63,958 nucleotides of DNA from an uncultured Acetatifactor sp. (GCA_910586215.1 CAJUGH010000025.1:1-63958), one strand, 5' to 3'; positions 11,504 through 20,945 are shown, counted from the stretch's first letter. Translations and numbers: made by a program. Notes: generated from the sequence alone by a model not told the origin.

Positions 11504-14500
11504 TTAAAAGTCCTCTTCCCCTTCAAACCCTTCGTCCTCCGCGTCATCGTATGCATCATCATATTCATCGTCATCGTCCGTGCTCACAAGCTCGCCGCTC
11601 TCGTCATCGAAAGCCTGGGCCTGATACCCCATCTCGCCCAGGGAGCCATTGTCATAGTCGTCATATTTGCGGTCGCCCTCCATCTCATAGCGGTAGTCCG
11701 TGTCACCGTAATCTATGGTCTCCATGATCTCCACTTCCTTCTGGTCTTCCCCAAGCACCCGCACGTCAAGTCCCAGGGCCTGCAGTTCCTTCAAAAGCAC
11801 CTTGAAGGATTCGGGAATGCCTGGCTCCGGTATATTATCCCCCTTGATGATGGCCTCATAGGTCTTCACACGGCCTACCACGTCATCGGATTTCACAGTG
11901 AGGATCTCCTGCAGGGTATAGGATGCACCATATGCCTCCAGTGCCCACACCTCCATCTCACCAAAGCGTTGTCCGCCGAACTGGGCCTTACCGCCCAGGG
12001 GCTGCTGTGTCACCAGGGAATACGGGCCGGTGGAACGGGCATGGATCTTGTCGTCCACCAGATGGTGCAGTTTCAGGTAGTGCATATGTCCTATGGTTAC
12101 AGGACTGTCAAAATATTCGCCGGTACGGCCGTCACGCAGACGCACCTTCCCGTCCCGGGAGATGGGCACACCCTTCCAGACCTCCCTGTGGTCCCGGTTC
12201 TCATACAGGTATTCCATCACTTCAGGAAGCAGTTCTTCCTTATGCTTTGCCTCGAACTCCTCCCACTCCAGGTTCACATAATCATTTGCCAGGTCCAGGG
12301 TGTCCATAATATCTATCTCGTTAGCCCCGTCAAACACAGGGGTAGCCACGTTGAAGCCCAGCGCCCTGGCAGCCAGGGAGAAATGGATCTCCAGCACCTG
12401 TCCGATATTCATACGGGAAGGCACGCCCAGGGGATTCAGCACGATATCCAGGGGACGTCCGTTGGGCAGGTAGGGCATATCCTCCACAGGCAGTACCCGG
12501 GAGACCACACCCTTGTTCCCGTGACGGCCTGCCATCTTGTCGCCTACGGAAATCTTCCTCTTCTGTGCAATATAGATACGGACTGCCATGTTGACACCTG
12601 GGGACAGTTCATCACTGTTCTCCCTGGTAAATACCTTGGCATCCACCACAATACCGTATTCCCCATGGGGCACCTTAAGGGATGTGTCACGGACTTCCCT
12701 GGCCTTCTCACCGAAAATGGCCCGCAGCAGCCTCTCTTCCGCGGTCAGTTCCGTCTCCCCCTTGGGTGTCACCTTGCCTACCAGGATATCCCCTGCACGG
12801 ACCTCGGCACCAATGCGGATGATTCCCCTGTCGTCCAGGTCCTTCAAGGCCTCATCACCCACACCGGGCACATCCCGGGTGATCTCTTCCGGCCCTAATT
12901 TAGTGTCCCTGGCCTCTGCCTCATATTCCTCAATATGGACGGAAGTGTACACATCCTCCTGCACCAGCCGCTCGCTGAGCAGCACGGCGTCCTCGTAATT
13001 GTATCCCTCCCAGGTCATGAAACCAATCAGCGGATTCTTGCCCAGTGCAAGTTCCCCCTGGGAGGTGGAGGGACCGTCTGCGATCACTTCCCCTGCCTCC
13101 ACATGGTCCCCTTTGGTCACAATGGGCTTCTGGTTGTAGCAGTTGGACTGGTTGCTGCGCGCAAACTTGGTGAGACGGAACTCTGCCCGCTCCCCATCGT
13201 CATAGGTGATCCGGATCAGGCTGGAGGACACATAGTCCACCGTGCCCGGCTTCTTGGCCACCACACACACACCGGAGTCTACAGCGGCCTTGGTCTCCAT
13301 GCCTGTACCCACTGCAGGGGCATCCGTTGTCAGAAGAGGCACCGCCTGACGCTGCATGTTGGAACCCATCAAGGCGCGGTTGGCATCATCATTCTCCAGG
13401 AAGGGAATCAGGGCCGTAGCCACAGAGAACACCATCCTGGGGGACACATCCATATAGTCAAACATGGAACGGGGATACTCGGAAGTCTCCTCCCTGTAAC
13501 GGCCCGACACCATGTTGCGGACAAAATGGCCCTCTGCGTCCAGGGCCTCACTGGCCTGGGCCACATGGTAATTGTCCTCCTCGTCCGCTGTCATATAGAC
13601 CACTTCGTCCGTGACAACGGGATTCTGGAGATTACTCTTATCGATCTTACGGTAAGGTGCTTCCACAAAACCATACTCATTGATCCTGGCGTAACTGGCC
13701 AGGGAGTTGATCAAGCCGATGTTGGGACCCTCAGGGGTCTCAATAGGGCACATCCTCCCATAATGGGAATAATGCACGTCACGGACCTCAAATCCGGCGC
13801 GGTCCCTGGACAGACCACCAGGACCCAATGCGGACAGACGTCTCTTGTGGGTCAGTTCACCTAAGGGATTATTCTGATCCATAAACTGGGACAACTGGGA
13901 GGAACCGAAGAATTCCTTCACCGCAGAAGTCACCGGCTTGATATTGATCAGGGACTGGGGGGACACATCGTCCGTGTCATGAGTGGTCATACGCTCCCGC
14001 ACCACCCTCTCCATCCTGGACAGACCGATCCGGTACTGGTTCTGCAGCAGTTCGCCCACTGCTCGGATACGCCTGTTGCCCAGATGGTCGATGTCATCGT
14101 CATTCCCCAGGCCATATTCCAGGTGCATGTTATAATTGATGGAGGCAATGATATCCTCCTTGGTAATATGCTTCGGTACCAGTTCATGGACATTCTTCCG
14201 GATGGCCACGGCCAGCTTCTCCGGATCCTGGGAGAACTCCTCCAGGATCTGTGCCAGCACAGGATAGTATACTTTCTCATGAATACCGAAATCCCTTGGA
14301 TTGCAGTCCACAAAGCTGGTGAGATCCACCATCATATTGGAGAGGACCTTCACATTCCGCTCCTCTGTCTGTACATATACAAAGGGAACCGCCGCATTCT
14401 GGATGGTGTCGGCAAGTTCCAGGGTTACCTTTTCCCCTGCTGATGCCAGCACTTCCCCGGTGGAAGGATCCACCACGTCAGCCGCCAGAAGATGGTTCCG

Positions 14501-15367
14501 GATCCGGTTGCGCAGGGCCAGTTTCTTATTGAACTTATACCTTCCTACCTTGGCCAGGTCATACCTTCTGGGGTCGAAGAACATGGCGTTGATCAGGCTC
14601 TCCGCACTCTCCACACTTAAAGGTTCCCCGGGACGTATCTTCTTATATAACTCTAACAGACCCTCCTGATAGTTCTCAGCAGTGTCCTTGGAAAAGCTTG
14701 CTTCAATCTTGGGTTCTTCCCCGAACAGTTCCCGGATCTCATCGTTGGTACCCACACCCAGGGCACGGATCAGCACAGTGACGGGAACCTTCCTGGTCCT
14801 GTCCACACGCACATAGAACACATCGTTGGAATCGGTCTCATACTCCAGCCATGCCCCACGGTTGGGGATCACCGTACAGGAAAACAGCCGCTTACCGATC
14901 TTGTCATGTCCGATGGCATAGTAGATGCCGGGGGAACGCACCAACTGGCTTACGATAACACGCTCTGCACCATTGATCACGAAGGTGCCTGTCTCTGTCA
15001 TCAGCGGAAGATCTCCCATGAAAATCTTATGTTCACTGATCTCTTCCTTCTCTTTGTTGTATAGGCGAACCGTCACAGTCAGGGGGGCAGCATAGGTGGC
15101 ATCCCTCTCCTTGCATTCTTCAATAGAATATTTCACGTCGTTCCTGCACAGTTCAAAGTCCACAAATTCCAGACTCAGGGAACCGCTGTAATCGGCAATC
15201 GGAGAGATATCATCGAAGACTTCCTTCAAGCCTTCGTCCAAGAACCACTGATAGGAATCCTTCTGGACTTCGATCAGGTTGGGCATCTCCAGAACTTCTT
15301 TCTGTCGTGCATAACTCATACGCATAACCTTAGTACCGGCAATTGGACGTATTCTGTTTTTTTCCAT
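11504..15367 (-). CDS. rpoB: DNA-directed RNA polymerase subunit beta
   Basis: This is the beta subunit of RNA polymerase. The rifampicin region (SSQLSQFMDQNNPL, then THKRRLSALGPGG) has no well-known resistance substitution. The likely start is the ATG at 15365-15367 (MEKNRIRP), with GGGGTG eight bases upstream; an ATG two codons earlier sits only two bases from that site. The product is about 1287 residues and ends in a ~60-residue tail very rich in Asp, Glu and Tyr. It is transcribed from the promoter at 15619-15647, after the rplL terminator. Confidence 0.98.
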   Translation of the reverse strand: MEKNRIRPIAGTKVMRMSYARQKEVLEMPNLIEVQKDSYQWFLDEGLKEVFDDISPIADYSGSLSLEFVDFELCRNDVKYSIEECKERDATYAAPLTVTVRLYNKEKEEISEHKIFMGDLPLMTETGTFVINGAERVIVSQLVRSPGIYYAIGHDKIGKRLFSCTVIPNRGAWLEYETDSNDVFYVRVDRTRKVPVTVLIRALGVGTNDEIRELFGEEPKIEASFSKDTAENYQEGLLELYKKIRPGEPLSVESAESLINAMFFDPRRYDLAKVGRYKFNKKLALRNRIRNHLLAADVVDPSTGEVLASAGEKVTLELADTIQNAAVPFVYVQTEERNVKVLSNMMVDLTSFVDCNPRDFGIHEKVYYPVLAQILEEFSQDPEKLAVAIRKNVHELVPKHITKEDIIASINYNMHLEYGLGNDDDIDHLGNRRIRAVGELLQNQYRIGLSRMERVVRERMTTHDTDDVSPQSLINIKPVTSAVKEFFGSSQLSQFMDQNNPLGELTHKRRLSALGPGGLSRDRAGFEVRDVHYSHYGRMCPIETPEGPNIGLINSLASYARINEYGFVEAPYRKIDKSNLQNPVVTDEVVYMTADEEDNYHVAQASEALDAEGHFVRNMVSGRYREETSEYPRSMFDYMDVSPRMVFSVATALIPFLENDDANRALMGSNMQRQAVPLLTTDAPAVGTGMETKAAVDSGVCVVAKKPGTVDYVSSSLIRITYDDGERAEFRLTKFARSNQSNCYNQKPIVTKGDHVEAGEVIADGPSTSQGELALGKNPLIGFMTWEGYNYEDAVLLSERLVQEDVYTSVHIEEYEAEARDTKLGPEEITRDVPGVGDEALKDLDDRGIIRIGAEVRAGDILVGKVTPKGETELTAEERLLRAIFGEKAREVRDTSLKVPHGEYGIVVDAKVFTRENSDELSPGVNMAVRIYIAQKRKISVGDKMAGRHGNKGVVSRVLPVEDMPYLPNGRPLDIVLNPLGVPSRMNIGQVLEIHFSLAARALGFNVATPVFDGANEIDIMDTLDLANDYVNLEWEEFEAKHKEELLPEVMEYLYENRDHREVWKGVPISRDGKVRLRDGRTGEYFDSPVTIGHMHYLKLHHLVDDKIHARSTGPYSLVTQQPLGGKAQFGGQRFGEMEVWALEAYGASYTLQEILTVKSDDVVGRVKTYEAIIKGDNIPEPGIPESFKVLLKELQALGLDVRVLGEDQKEVEIMETIDYGDTDYRYEMEGDRKYDDYDNGSLGEMGYQAQAFDDESGELVSTDDDDEYDDAYDDAEDEGFEGEEDF

Positions 15368-15618
15368 TGACATTTCACCCCATTCTTTCTAATTCATGCC
15401 TATTCCTGCCTTAGGAACCGCCTTGAAATACCCTATGGCAACGGCCTGCCTAAATGCCGCCGCACTTAAGACCCTCCCCATAAATTATTTCTTAACAGTT
15501 CCTTTGGAAGCCAGTGGCCAGTTCCCTGGGGAATACATGGCCTTTCCCAGGCACACAGCCATTTTACATGGAAAATCCGTGAAAAATAAGCATAGCACAG
15601 CACAATAATGCATCATCC

Positions 15619-15647
15619 ATAATAACACAAATTGGAAAATGGGTCAA
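15619..15647 (-). promoter_or_regulatory. Sigma-A promoter of rpoBC
   Basis: On the minus strand TTGACC (15642-15647) and TATTAT (15619-15624) are 17 bases apart. It lies just after the rplL terminator and about 250 bases before rpoB, leaving a long leader with no gene visible in it. Confidence 0.75.
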
Positions 15648-15670
15648 GCAGAATTTAAGAAAAGATGATG

Positions 15671-15701
15671 AAAAGAAGCAGCCCGCCGGCAGGCAGGCCG
15701 C
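15671..15701 (-). terminator. Terminator/attenuator between rplL and rpoB
   Basis: A 10-bp GC-rich stem with two G-U pairs (15678-15687 with 15692-15701) and a four-base loop is followed on the minus strand by TTCTTTTC. Its position after rplL and before rpoB fits the classical partial terminator that lowers polymerase-subunit expression relative to L7/L12. Confidence 0.8.
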
Positions 15702-15740
15702 TTTTCCTTTGTTTCCTTGGACAGACAGATGTGGCCGGGA

Positions 15741-16112
15741 TTACTTCAAGGTAACCTTTGCGCCTACTTCTTCCAGCTTCTTCTTGGCTTCCTCGGCTTC
15801 CTCCTTGGAAACGCCCTCCTTGATTACCTTGGGAGCGCCGTCCACAGCGTCCTTTGCTTCCTTCAGGCCAAGGCCGGTGATCTCACGTACCACCTTGATA
15901 ACCTTTACCTTCTCGGAACCGATCTCTGTCAGTTCCACATCAAACTCTGTCTTCTCCTCTTCGGGAGCTGCCGCAGGGCCTGCCACCACTGCAACGTTAG
16001 CTGCTGCGGATACGCCGAACTCCTCCTCGCAAGCCTTCACAAGATCATTTAACTCTAATACGGTCATCTCTTTGATCGCATCGATCAGTTCCTGAGCTGT
16101 TAATTTAGCCAT
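15741..16112 (-). CDS. rplL: 50S ribosomal protein L7/L12
   Basis: L7/L12 forms the ribosomal stalk that recruits translation GTPases. The 123-residue product has the N-terminal dimerisation helix pair (LTAQELIDAIKEM), an Ala/Pro/Glu hinge (residues ~45-55) and the C-terminal domain with GLGLKEAKD, ending VTLK. It lies 58 bases downstream of rplJ and is followed by an attenuator before rpoB. Confidence 0.98.
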   Translation of the reverse strand: MAKLTAQELIDAIKEMTVLELNDLVKACEEEFGVSAAANVAVVAGPAAAPEEEKTEFDVELTEIGSEKVKVIKVVREITGLGLKEAKDAVDGAPKVIKEGVSKEEAEEAKKKLEEVGAKVTLK

Positions 16113-16170
16113 TGTTATTCTCCTCCATTTTAAGATTTTATAACGGGTCTGTGTCTACGGATCTGAATGC

Positions 16171-16728
16171 TTATTCTGCAGGTGCCTCTGTGGCTTCTGC
16201 CGCAGGTGCCTCCGCAGGCGCTGCTGTGGCTTCGCAGGCGCTGGCACCACCTTTTTCTGCAAGCTGTTTCATCACAACTGCAAAATTGGTGATAGGACTC
16301 TGCATGCTGCCAAGCAGTCTGGAAATAAGTACTTCCCTGGAAGGAATGCTCGCGATGGAAGCCATTCCCTTGGCATCGTACACGGTGCCTTCCACCACGC
16401 CGGCCTTGATCTCCAGCTTGTCAGCGGTCTTCGCGAACTCGGCCAGCACTCTCGCAGGAGCCGTGGCATCCTCAGAAGAGATTGCCACTGCGCTGGGACC
16501 CTCCAGGTACGGAGCAAGTCCTTCGCAATCGGTGCCTTTGAACGCGAAATTCATGAAGGTGTTCTTGTACACCTTGTAGACGATTCCTTCTTCACGCAGC
16601 TTCTTGCGCAGCTGTGTGTCCTGCTCCACGGTCAGTCCGCGGTAGTCCACCAGGACAACTGACTGGGCATCTTTGATGTGGGCGGAGATCTCGTCTACAA
16701 TCGGTTTCTTTAATGCAACCTTTGCCAT
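16171..16728 (-). CDS. rplJ: 50S ribosomal protein L10
   Basis: L10 anchors L7/L12 dimers to the ribosome. The 185-residue product starts MAKVALKKPIVDEI, has the conserved VLVDYRGL and FAFKGT segments, and ends in an Ala/Pro/Glu-rich tail that is longer than in many homologues. AGGAGG precedes the ATG. The mRNA leader (16786-16905) carries the autoregulatory L10 leader structure. Confidence 0.97.
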   Translation of the reverse strand: MAKVALKKPIVDEISAHIKDAQSVVLVDYRGLTVEQDTQLRKKLREEGIVYKVYKNTFMNFAFKGTDCEGLAPYLEGPSAVAISSEDATAPARVLAEFAKTADKLEIKAGVVEGTVYDAKGMASIASIPSREVLISRLLGSMQSPITNFAVVMKQLAEKGGASACEATAAPAEAPAAEATEAPAE

Positions 16729-16785
16729 TTTCTTACCTCCTTCTATAATAATGTGGGGGACACCCCCATGCCGAAAGGAGTTCTT

Positions 16786-16905
16786 ATAAGAAAAGTCCCC
16801 CTGGAAGACAGGGAGACAAAAAGTCTTACATGCAAACTCTTTCCTCGGTAGGCGACTGTGCTTACCCCATAGGGGCCTACTGTCTTCGGCTTGGTCTCGC
16901 GACCT
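16786..16905 (-). ncRNA. L10 (rplJ) leader with attenuator hairpin
   Basis: On the minus strand the leader contains CCGAAGACAGTAGGC (about 16876-16890) and GCCTACCGAGG (about 16843-16853), the two strands of the L10-binding kink-turn region typical of Firmicutes rplJ leaders. Downstream, 16795-16803 pairs with 16809-16817 (one mismatch) followed by TTTTCTT, a terminator-like hairpin. L10-L12 complex binding would repress its own operon. A second hairpin near 16752-16770 (GGGGG/CCCCC) lies just before the rplJ ribosome binding site. Confidence 0.85.
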
Positions 16906-16910
16906 TCTGC

Positions 16911-16940
16911 ATCATATCATAAGGGGTTGGCAGAAGTCAA
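16911..16940 (-). promoter_or_regulatory. Sigma-A promoter of rplJL
   Basis: On the minus strand TTGACT (16935-16940) and TATGAT (16911-16916) are 18 bases apart, so transcription would start at the beginning of the L10 leader. The promoter overlaps a 9-bp inverted repeat (16921-16929 with 16938-16946) that follows rplA. Confidence 0.65.
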
Positions 16941-16971
16941 CCCCTTTTGACTATAATTTTTTAGGTTTTCC

Positions 16972-17661
16972 TTAGAACTTCGCCACACTCACCTTCACGC
17001 CAGGACCCATGGTGCTGGTCAAGGTGATGCTTCTCAGATACTGTCCCTTTAATGCGCTGGGCCTGGCCTTCACAATAGCTTCCATCAGCGCCTTGAAATT
17101 CTCACCCAGGGCTTCCTCGGAGAAAGAGGCCTTGCCCACAGGTACATGGATGATGTTCGCCCGGTCCAGCCTGTACTCAATCTTACCTGCCTTGATATCA
17201 TTGATGGCCTTGGTCACATCCATGGTGACGGTACCAGCCTTGGGATTGGGCATCAGGCCCTTGGGTCCTAAGACTTTACCCAGGCGTCCCACCACGCCCA
17301 TCATGTCGGGAGTAGCCACTACCACGTCAAAGTCAAGCCAGCCGTCATGCTGGATCTTGGGGATCAGTTCCTCACCGCCCACATAGTCAGCGCCGGCAGC
17401 CTCTGCCTCATTTACCTTGTCGCCCTTTGCAAATACCAGGACACGCACGGTCTTACCAGTTCCATTGGGCAGCACCACTGCACCGCGGACCTGCTGCTCT
17501 GCATGCCGTCCGTCACATCCCGTCCGGATATGCACTTCGATAGTCTCATCGAACTTCGCAACTGCGGTCTTCTTCACCAGGGCGATTGCATCTGCAGGCT
17601 CATAGGCCACAGAGCGGTCTACCAGCTTTGCAATCTCGTTATACTTCTTGCCATGTTTCAT
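16972..17661 (-). CDS. rplA: 50S ribosomal protein L1
   Basis: L1 forms the mobile stalk at the ribosomal E site and can repress the L11 operon. I start it at the ATG 17659-17661 (MKHGKKYNEIAKLV), nine bases after AGGAGGT; the frame is open 40 codons further but those residues do not belong to L1. The product is 229 residues, the usual length, and carries the conserved GPKGLMPNPKAGTVT near residue 125. It lies 130 bases downstream of rplK. Confidence 0.97.
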   Translation of the reverse strand: MKHGKKYNEIAKLVDRSVAYEPADAIALVKKTAVAKFDETIEVHIRTGCDGRHAEQQVRGAVVLPNGTGKTVRVLVFAKGDKVNEAEAAGADYVGGEELIPKIQHDGWLDFDVVVATPDMMGVVGRLGKVLGPKGLMPNPKAGTVTMDVTKAINDIKAGKIEYRLDRANIIHVPVGKASFSEEALGENFKALMEAIVKARPSALKGQYLRSITLTSTMGPGVKVSVAKF

Positions 17662-17791
17662 TCTCTTACCTCCTAGGTTCCAGCGACAACTGCTGTTGTC
17701 TCCCATTCTCTCGGTTCTACACAGTCCTGCCCATTCCCTCATCCGGGCGCTGCCTGGACGGCCCGGGCATCTGCCTGACATCTTCTCTGGC

Positions 17792-18220
17792 TCAGTTGTC
17801 CTCCACTGTAATGCCCATGCTGCGTGCAGTGCCGGCCATCATGCTCATGGCAGCCTCCACACTGGCTGCATTCAGATCCGGCATCTTCAGTTCAGCAATC
17901 TCACGAAGCTTTGCCTTGGAAATGGTGGCAACCTTTGTCTTGTTGGGCACTGCAGAACCAGACTTGATGTTGCATGCCTTCTTCAGCAGTACTGCTGCAG
18001 GAGGAGTCTTGGTGATGAAACTGAAGGATCTGTCTGCATATACCGTGATCACAACAGGGATGATGGTATCCCCCTTGTCCGCAGTCCTTGCATTGAACTG
18101 CTTGGTGAACTCAACAATGTTCACACCGTGCTGACCCAGTGCAGGACCAACTGGCGGAGCCGGTGTTGCCTTGCCTGCAGGAATCTGTAATTTGATATAA
18201 CCTGTTACTTTCTTTGCCAT
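17792..18220 (-). CDS. rplK: 50S ribosomal protein L11
   Basis: L11 shapes the GTPase-associated centre with 23S rRNA and is needed for the stringent response. Starting at the ATG 18218-18220 (MAKKVTGYIKLQIPAG), preceded by AGGAGGT, gives 142 residues, the usual size. The proline-rich PPVGPALGQHGVNI is intact. It is followed by rplA. Upstream a GC-rich gap separates it from nusG. Confidence 0.97.
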   Translation of the reverse strand: MAKKVTGYIKLQIPAGKATPAPPVGPALGQHGVNIVEFTKQFNARTADKGDTIIPVVITVYADRSFSFITKTPPAAVLLKKACNIKSGSAVPNKTKVATISKAKLREIAELKMPDLNAASVEAAMSMMAGTARSMGITVEDN

Positions 18221-18487
18221 TGTGGCACCTCCTAAATCTGTGGTAACCATGACTGCCTGCCGGTTGGATCCGGCCGGGATGTCAATGGTGTTCTGGCGCA
18301 GACACCCGCAAGGATCCCTGCTCCCACTGTGTTACCCCGGATGCCGCCTCCTGCCCTGGGGCATTGCGCTGCATCCCTTTGTGCGCCGGCCTTTGCCGGC
18401 CGTACCCACAAAACGCCATCCTCACACCGCAGTGTCCGGACAGCATGTATTCCACCGGCCATGCCGGAAAATACGCACCAATTCTAG
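18221..18487 (-). other. GC-rich nusG-rplK leader region with inverted repeats
   Basis: This 267-base gap is clearly GC-richer than its surroundings and holds several inverted repeats, for example GCCGGC-CTTT-GCCGGC (18385-18400) and CCGGC...GCCGG near 18460-18475. No gene or clear promoter is visible. An L1-binding autoregulatory site for the L11-L1 mRNA would be expected near rplK, but I cannot identify it from sequence alone. Confidence 0.4.
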
Positions 18488-19006
18488 TCAGAGCTTCCTA
18501 ACCTCTGCAAAACTGATCTCCACAGGAGTCTCCCTGCCGAACAGTTCCACATTGATGGTAGCCGTCTGTTTGCCATAATCCAGCTTCTGCACAACGCCAA
18601 CGGTATCCTTCCAGACACCGGCCACCACTGCAATGCTGTCTCCCTCCACGAAATCAATGGAGACGTTCTCCGTCTTGATACCCAGGGGCTTCATCTCTGC
18701 CTCCGTCAAGGGAACCGGCTTGCTCCCCGGACCTACAAACCCGGTGACTCCCCGGGTATTGCGCACCACATACCAGGTATCATCGTTCATCTCCATATTG
18801 AGAAGTACATAGCCCGGAAACATCTTCTTCTGGACAGTCTTCCTGGCACCATTCTTCATCTCCACCACATCCTGCATGGGAACCCTGACTTCCAGGATTT
18901 GTTCTGCCAGATGCTTGTTGTTCTCGATGGTCTTCTCAATATTGGCTTTGACTTTATTTTCATATCCTGAATAGGTATGGACCACATACCACATCGCCTC
19001 TGCCAT
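18488..19006 (-). CDS. nusG: Transcription termination/antitermination factor NusG
   Basis: NusG binds RNA polymerase and modulates pausing and termination. The 172-residue product has the NGN domain (starting WYVVHTYSGYENKV) and the C-terminal KOW domain with EGDSIAVVAGVWKDTVG. It is 24 bases downstream of secE in the usual secE-nusG-rplK order. Confidence 0.97.
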   Translation of the reverse strand: MAEAMWYVVHTYSGYENKVKANIEKTIENNKHLAEQILEVRVPMQDVVEMKNGARKTVQKKMFPGYVLLNMEMNDDTWYVVRNTRGVTGFVGPGSKPVPLTEAEMKPLGIKTENVSIDFVEGDSIAVVAGVWKDTVGVVQKLDYGKQTATINVELFGRETPVEISFAEVRKL

Positions 19007-19030
19007 ACAATCGCCCTCGCTCTGATTTCC

Positions 19031-19234
19031 CTAAATCGATGTAATGAAGTTCACGCCGTACTTGACCACATAGTCAATGAGCGCAATGAGTACCCCCACC
19101 ACAACAGAGATTGCCACGACTGCAATGGACTGCTTAATGGTGGCCTGTCTGTCCGGCCATACGATCTTCTTGAACTCAGATTTTACTCCCTTCAGGAAAC
19201 CGGGCCTGGCCTGCTTTTCTGCGGAATCTCCCAT
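19031..19234 (-). CDS. secE: Preprotein translocase subunit SecE
   Basis: SecE is the small essential membrane subunit of the SecYEG channel. The 67-residue product has the conserved amphipathic FLKGVKSEFKKIVWP segment followed by one transmembrane helix (about residues 36-58, IAVVAISVVVGVLIALIDYV). This is the short single-helix form typical of Gram-positives. It lies between rpmG and nusG. Confidence 0.97.
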   Translation of the reverse strand: MGDSAEKQARPGFLKGVKSEFKKIVWPDRQATIKQSIAVVAISVVVGVLIALIDYVVKYGVNFITSI

Positions 19235-19259
19235 GGTTACCTCCTAATCCGGCTGAAAT

Positions 19260-19409
19260 TTACTTGGTTTCCTTGTGCAGTGTATGGGTCCTGCAGAACC
19301 TGCAGTACTTCTTGATCTCCATCCTGTCGGGATGTGTCTTCTTGTCCTTGGTAGTATTGTAGTTACGCTGTTTGCACTCGGTACAAGCCAAGGTAATTTT
19401 AGTACGCAT
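19260..19409 (-). CDS. rpmG: 50S ribosomal protein L33
   Basis: This 49-residue product starts MRTKITLACTECKQRNY and ends HTLHKETK. The two CxxC pairs (CTEC, CRFC) mark the zinc-binding form of L33. AGGAGGT lies seven bases before the ATG. It is the first gene of the rpmG-secE-nusG unit and follows the promoter at 19528-19556. Confidence 0.96.
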   Translation of the reverse strand: MRTKITLACTECKQRNYNTTKDKKTHPDRMEIKKYCRFCRTHTLHKETK

Positions 19410-19527
19410 TTTGCTACCTCCTGGTTTTTCAAGGTCTCACAACCTTTGTTCTCTGTTTCGGTTCCTGCCTTACACGGGTCTAAAATTTAAGCATAAAAAA
19501 AAGACCTGCTTCCAATCTCGTTTTCTT

Positions 19528-19556
19528 ACTATACCACAGGAATCCTGCTTCGTCAA
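19528..19556 (-). promoter_or_regulatory. Sigma-A promoter of rpmG-secE-nusG
   Basis: On the minus strand TTGACG (19551-19556) and TATAGT (19528-19533) are 17 bases apart, about 120 bases before rpmG. It is back-to-back with the plus-strand promoter at 19577-19605. Confidence 0.85.
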
Positions 19557-19576
19557 CAGTTTTTTCAAAAACTCTC

Positions 19577-19609
19577 TTGTTTCTTCCTATCTAAAGTGGT
19601 ATACTTTAG
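19577..19609 (+). promoter_or_regulatory. Promoter of the fliD-like gene with an inverted repeat over the -10 box
   Basis: TTGTTT (19577-19582) and TATACT (19600-19605) are 17 bases apart. CTAAAG (19591-19596) and CTTTAG (19604-19609) form an inverted repeat around the -10 box, which could be a regulator site. I see no SigD-type motif here, so this flagellar-type gene seems to use sigma-A. Confidence 0.55.
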
Positions 19610-19649
19610 AAAAGATTTTTTAGAAGAACGAGGGAAAGGAGGCGCGACA

Positions 19650-20945
19650 ATGAGTTTTGCCTTGAACACGGTATATAACAATTATATGACCAGTTATACC
19701 CCAAAATCCGTGACCAGATACGATGCCCACAAGAAAAGTGAGCTTCGCAGCGTATACAATACCATTGTCAACCAGAACAAGGACGCCCCCTGGTATCTTC
19801 CCACCACCAGCAGGGAGACGCAGCGTTATGCAGTGGACCTGAAGGAAAACGCCAGGGAACTTCGCAATACCCTGGCCCAGTTAGGCGGCCTGGAGGAAGA
19901 CAGCTTATTCAGCAAGAAGAGCGTCTATTCCTCGGACGAAAACGTAGCCACCGCTTCCTTCATCGGTTCCCACAAGGCGGGGCAGACAACCCTGGATCTG
20001 CAGCTGGAAGTCCATTCCCTGGCATCCTCCCAGGAGAACCTGGGGCTGTTCCTGCCAGATACACGGGTAGCCCTGCCGACAGGCACTTACTCCTTTGACC
20101 TGGGGCTGGGTGATGTGAATTACGAGTACCAGTTTACCATAGATGGGTCAGAGACCAACCGACAGGTTCAGGACCGGCTGGCCCGCCTGGTCAATAACTC
20201 CGGCATCGGCATACGGGCCGACCTGGCGGAGTCCGATGGCCGGACTTCCCTCCGCCTTACTTCGGAACAGACCGGACTTGGCCCAGGCCGTTCCAGCGTG
20301 TTTACCGTCACGGATGACCACACCAGCAAGACAAACGGGACAGTGGAATATTTTGGCCTGGACTATGTAAGCCGGGAAGCTTCCAATGCTTCCTTTGTCA
20401 TAAATGGCCAGGAACAGACATCTCCCCGGAACCGTTTTACCTTCGACCAGAATTATGAGATTGCCCTCCACGGTGTGACACAGGAAGGATGTCCGGTCCA
20501 GGTCGGCCTGAAGACAGACCTGGAATCCCTGACAGACAATGTGACCCACCTGGTAGGCGGATACAATGAATTCCTGCGGGCTGCCTCCTCCTACCTGGAT
20601 TCCCAGTCCAGAAGCAGACAGCTTGTGAAGGAACTGAAAGTTATTGCGCTGACTTACGGGGATTCCATGGAACCCATGGGCCTGACCATGGGACAGGACG
20701 GCACCCTGCATATAGACAGCGACACCCTGCACAGGAGTGCCCAGAGTTGCCAGGATATCCCGGAGACCTTCGGCTATCTGAAGAACTTCTCCAACATGCT
20801 GCTGCGCAAGAGCAACCAGGTATCCCTGAATCCCATGGACTATGTGGAGAAAGTGATCGTGGCCTATAAGAACCCGGGGCATAATTATGTGAGTCCTTAT
20901 ATTACCAGTGCCTATAGCGGAATGATGTTTAACAGCTATTGCTGA
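19650..20945 (+). CDS. FliD-like flagellar cap/hook-associated protein (divergent)
   Basis: FliD caps the growing flagellar filament. I start at the ATG 19650-19652 (MSFALNTVYNNYMTSY), seven bases after AAAGGAGG, giving 431 residues. The central part (TFTIDGSETNRQVQDRL... to RLTSEQTG) resembles the FliD N domain and hook-IN motif, as does VHSLASSQENLG; the C-terminal half with NVTHLVGGYNEFLRAASSYLD resembles the FliD C domain. The canonical N-terminal GLASGLD segment of true FliD is absent, so it may be a paralogue or specialised cap. It is alone on the plus strand and its last ten bases overlap the 3' end of glf. Confidence 0.6.
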   Translation: MSFALNTVYNNYMTSYTPKSVTRYDAHKKSELRSVYNTIVNQNKDAPWYLPTTSRETQRYAVDLKENARELRNTLAQLGGLEEDSLFSKKSVYSSDENVATASFIGSHKAGQTTLDLQLEVHSLASSQENLGLFLPDTRVALPTGTYSFDLGLGDVNYEYQFTIDGSETNRQVQDRLARLVNNSGIGIRADLAESDGRTSLRLTSEQTGLGPGRSSVFTVTDDHTSKTNGTVEYFGLDYVSREASNASFVINGQEQTSPRNRFTFDQNYEIALHGVTQEGCPVQVGLKTDLESLTDNVTHLVGGYNEFLRAASSYLDSQSRSRQLVKELKVIALTYGDSMEPMGLTMGQDGTLHIDSDTLHRSAQSCQDIPETFGYLKNFSNMLLRKSNQVSLNPMDYVEKVIVAYKNPGHNYVSPYITSAYSGMMFNSYC

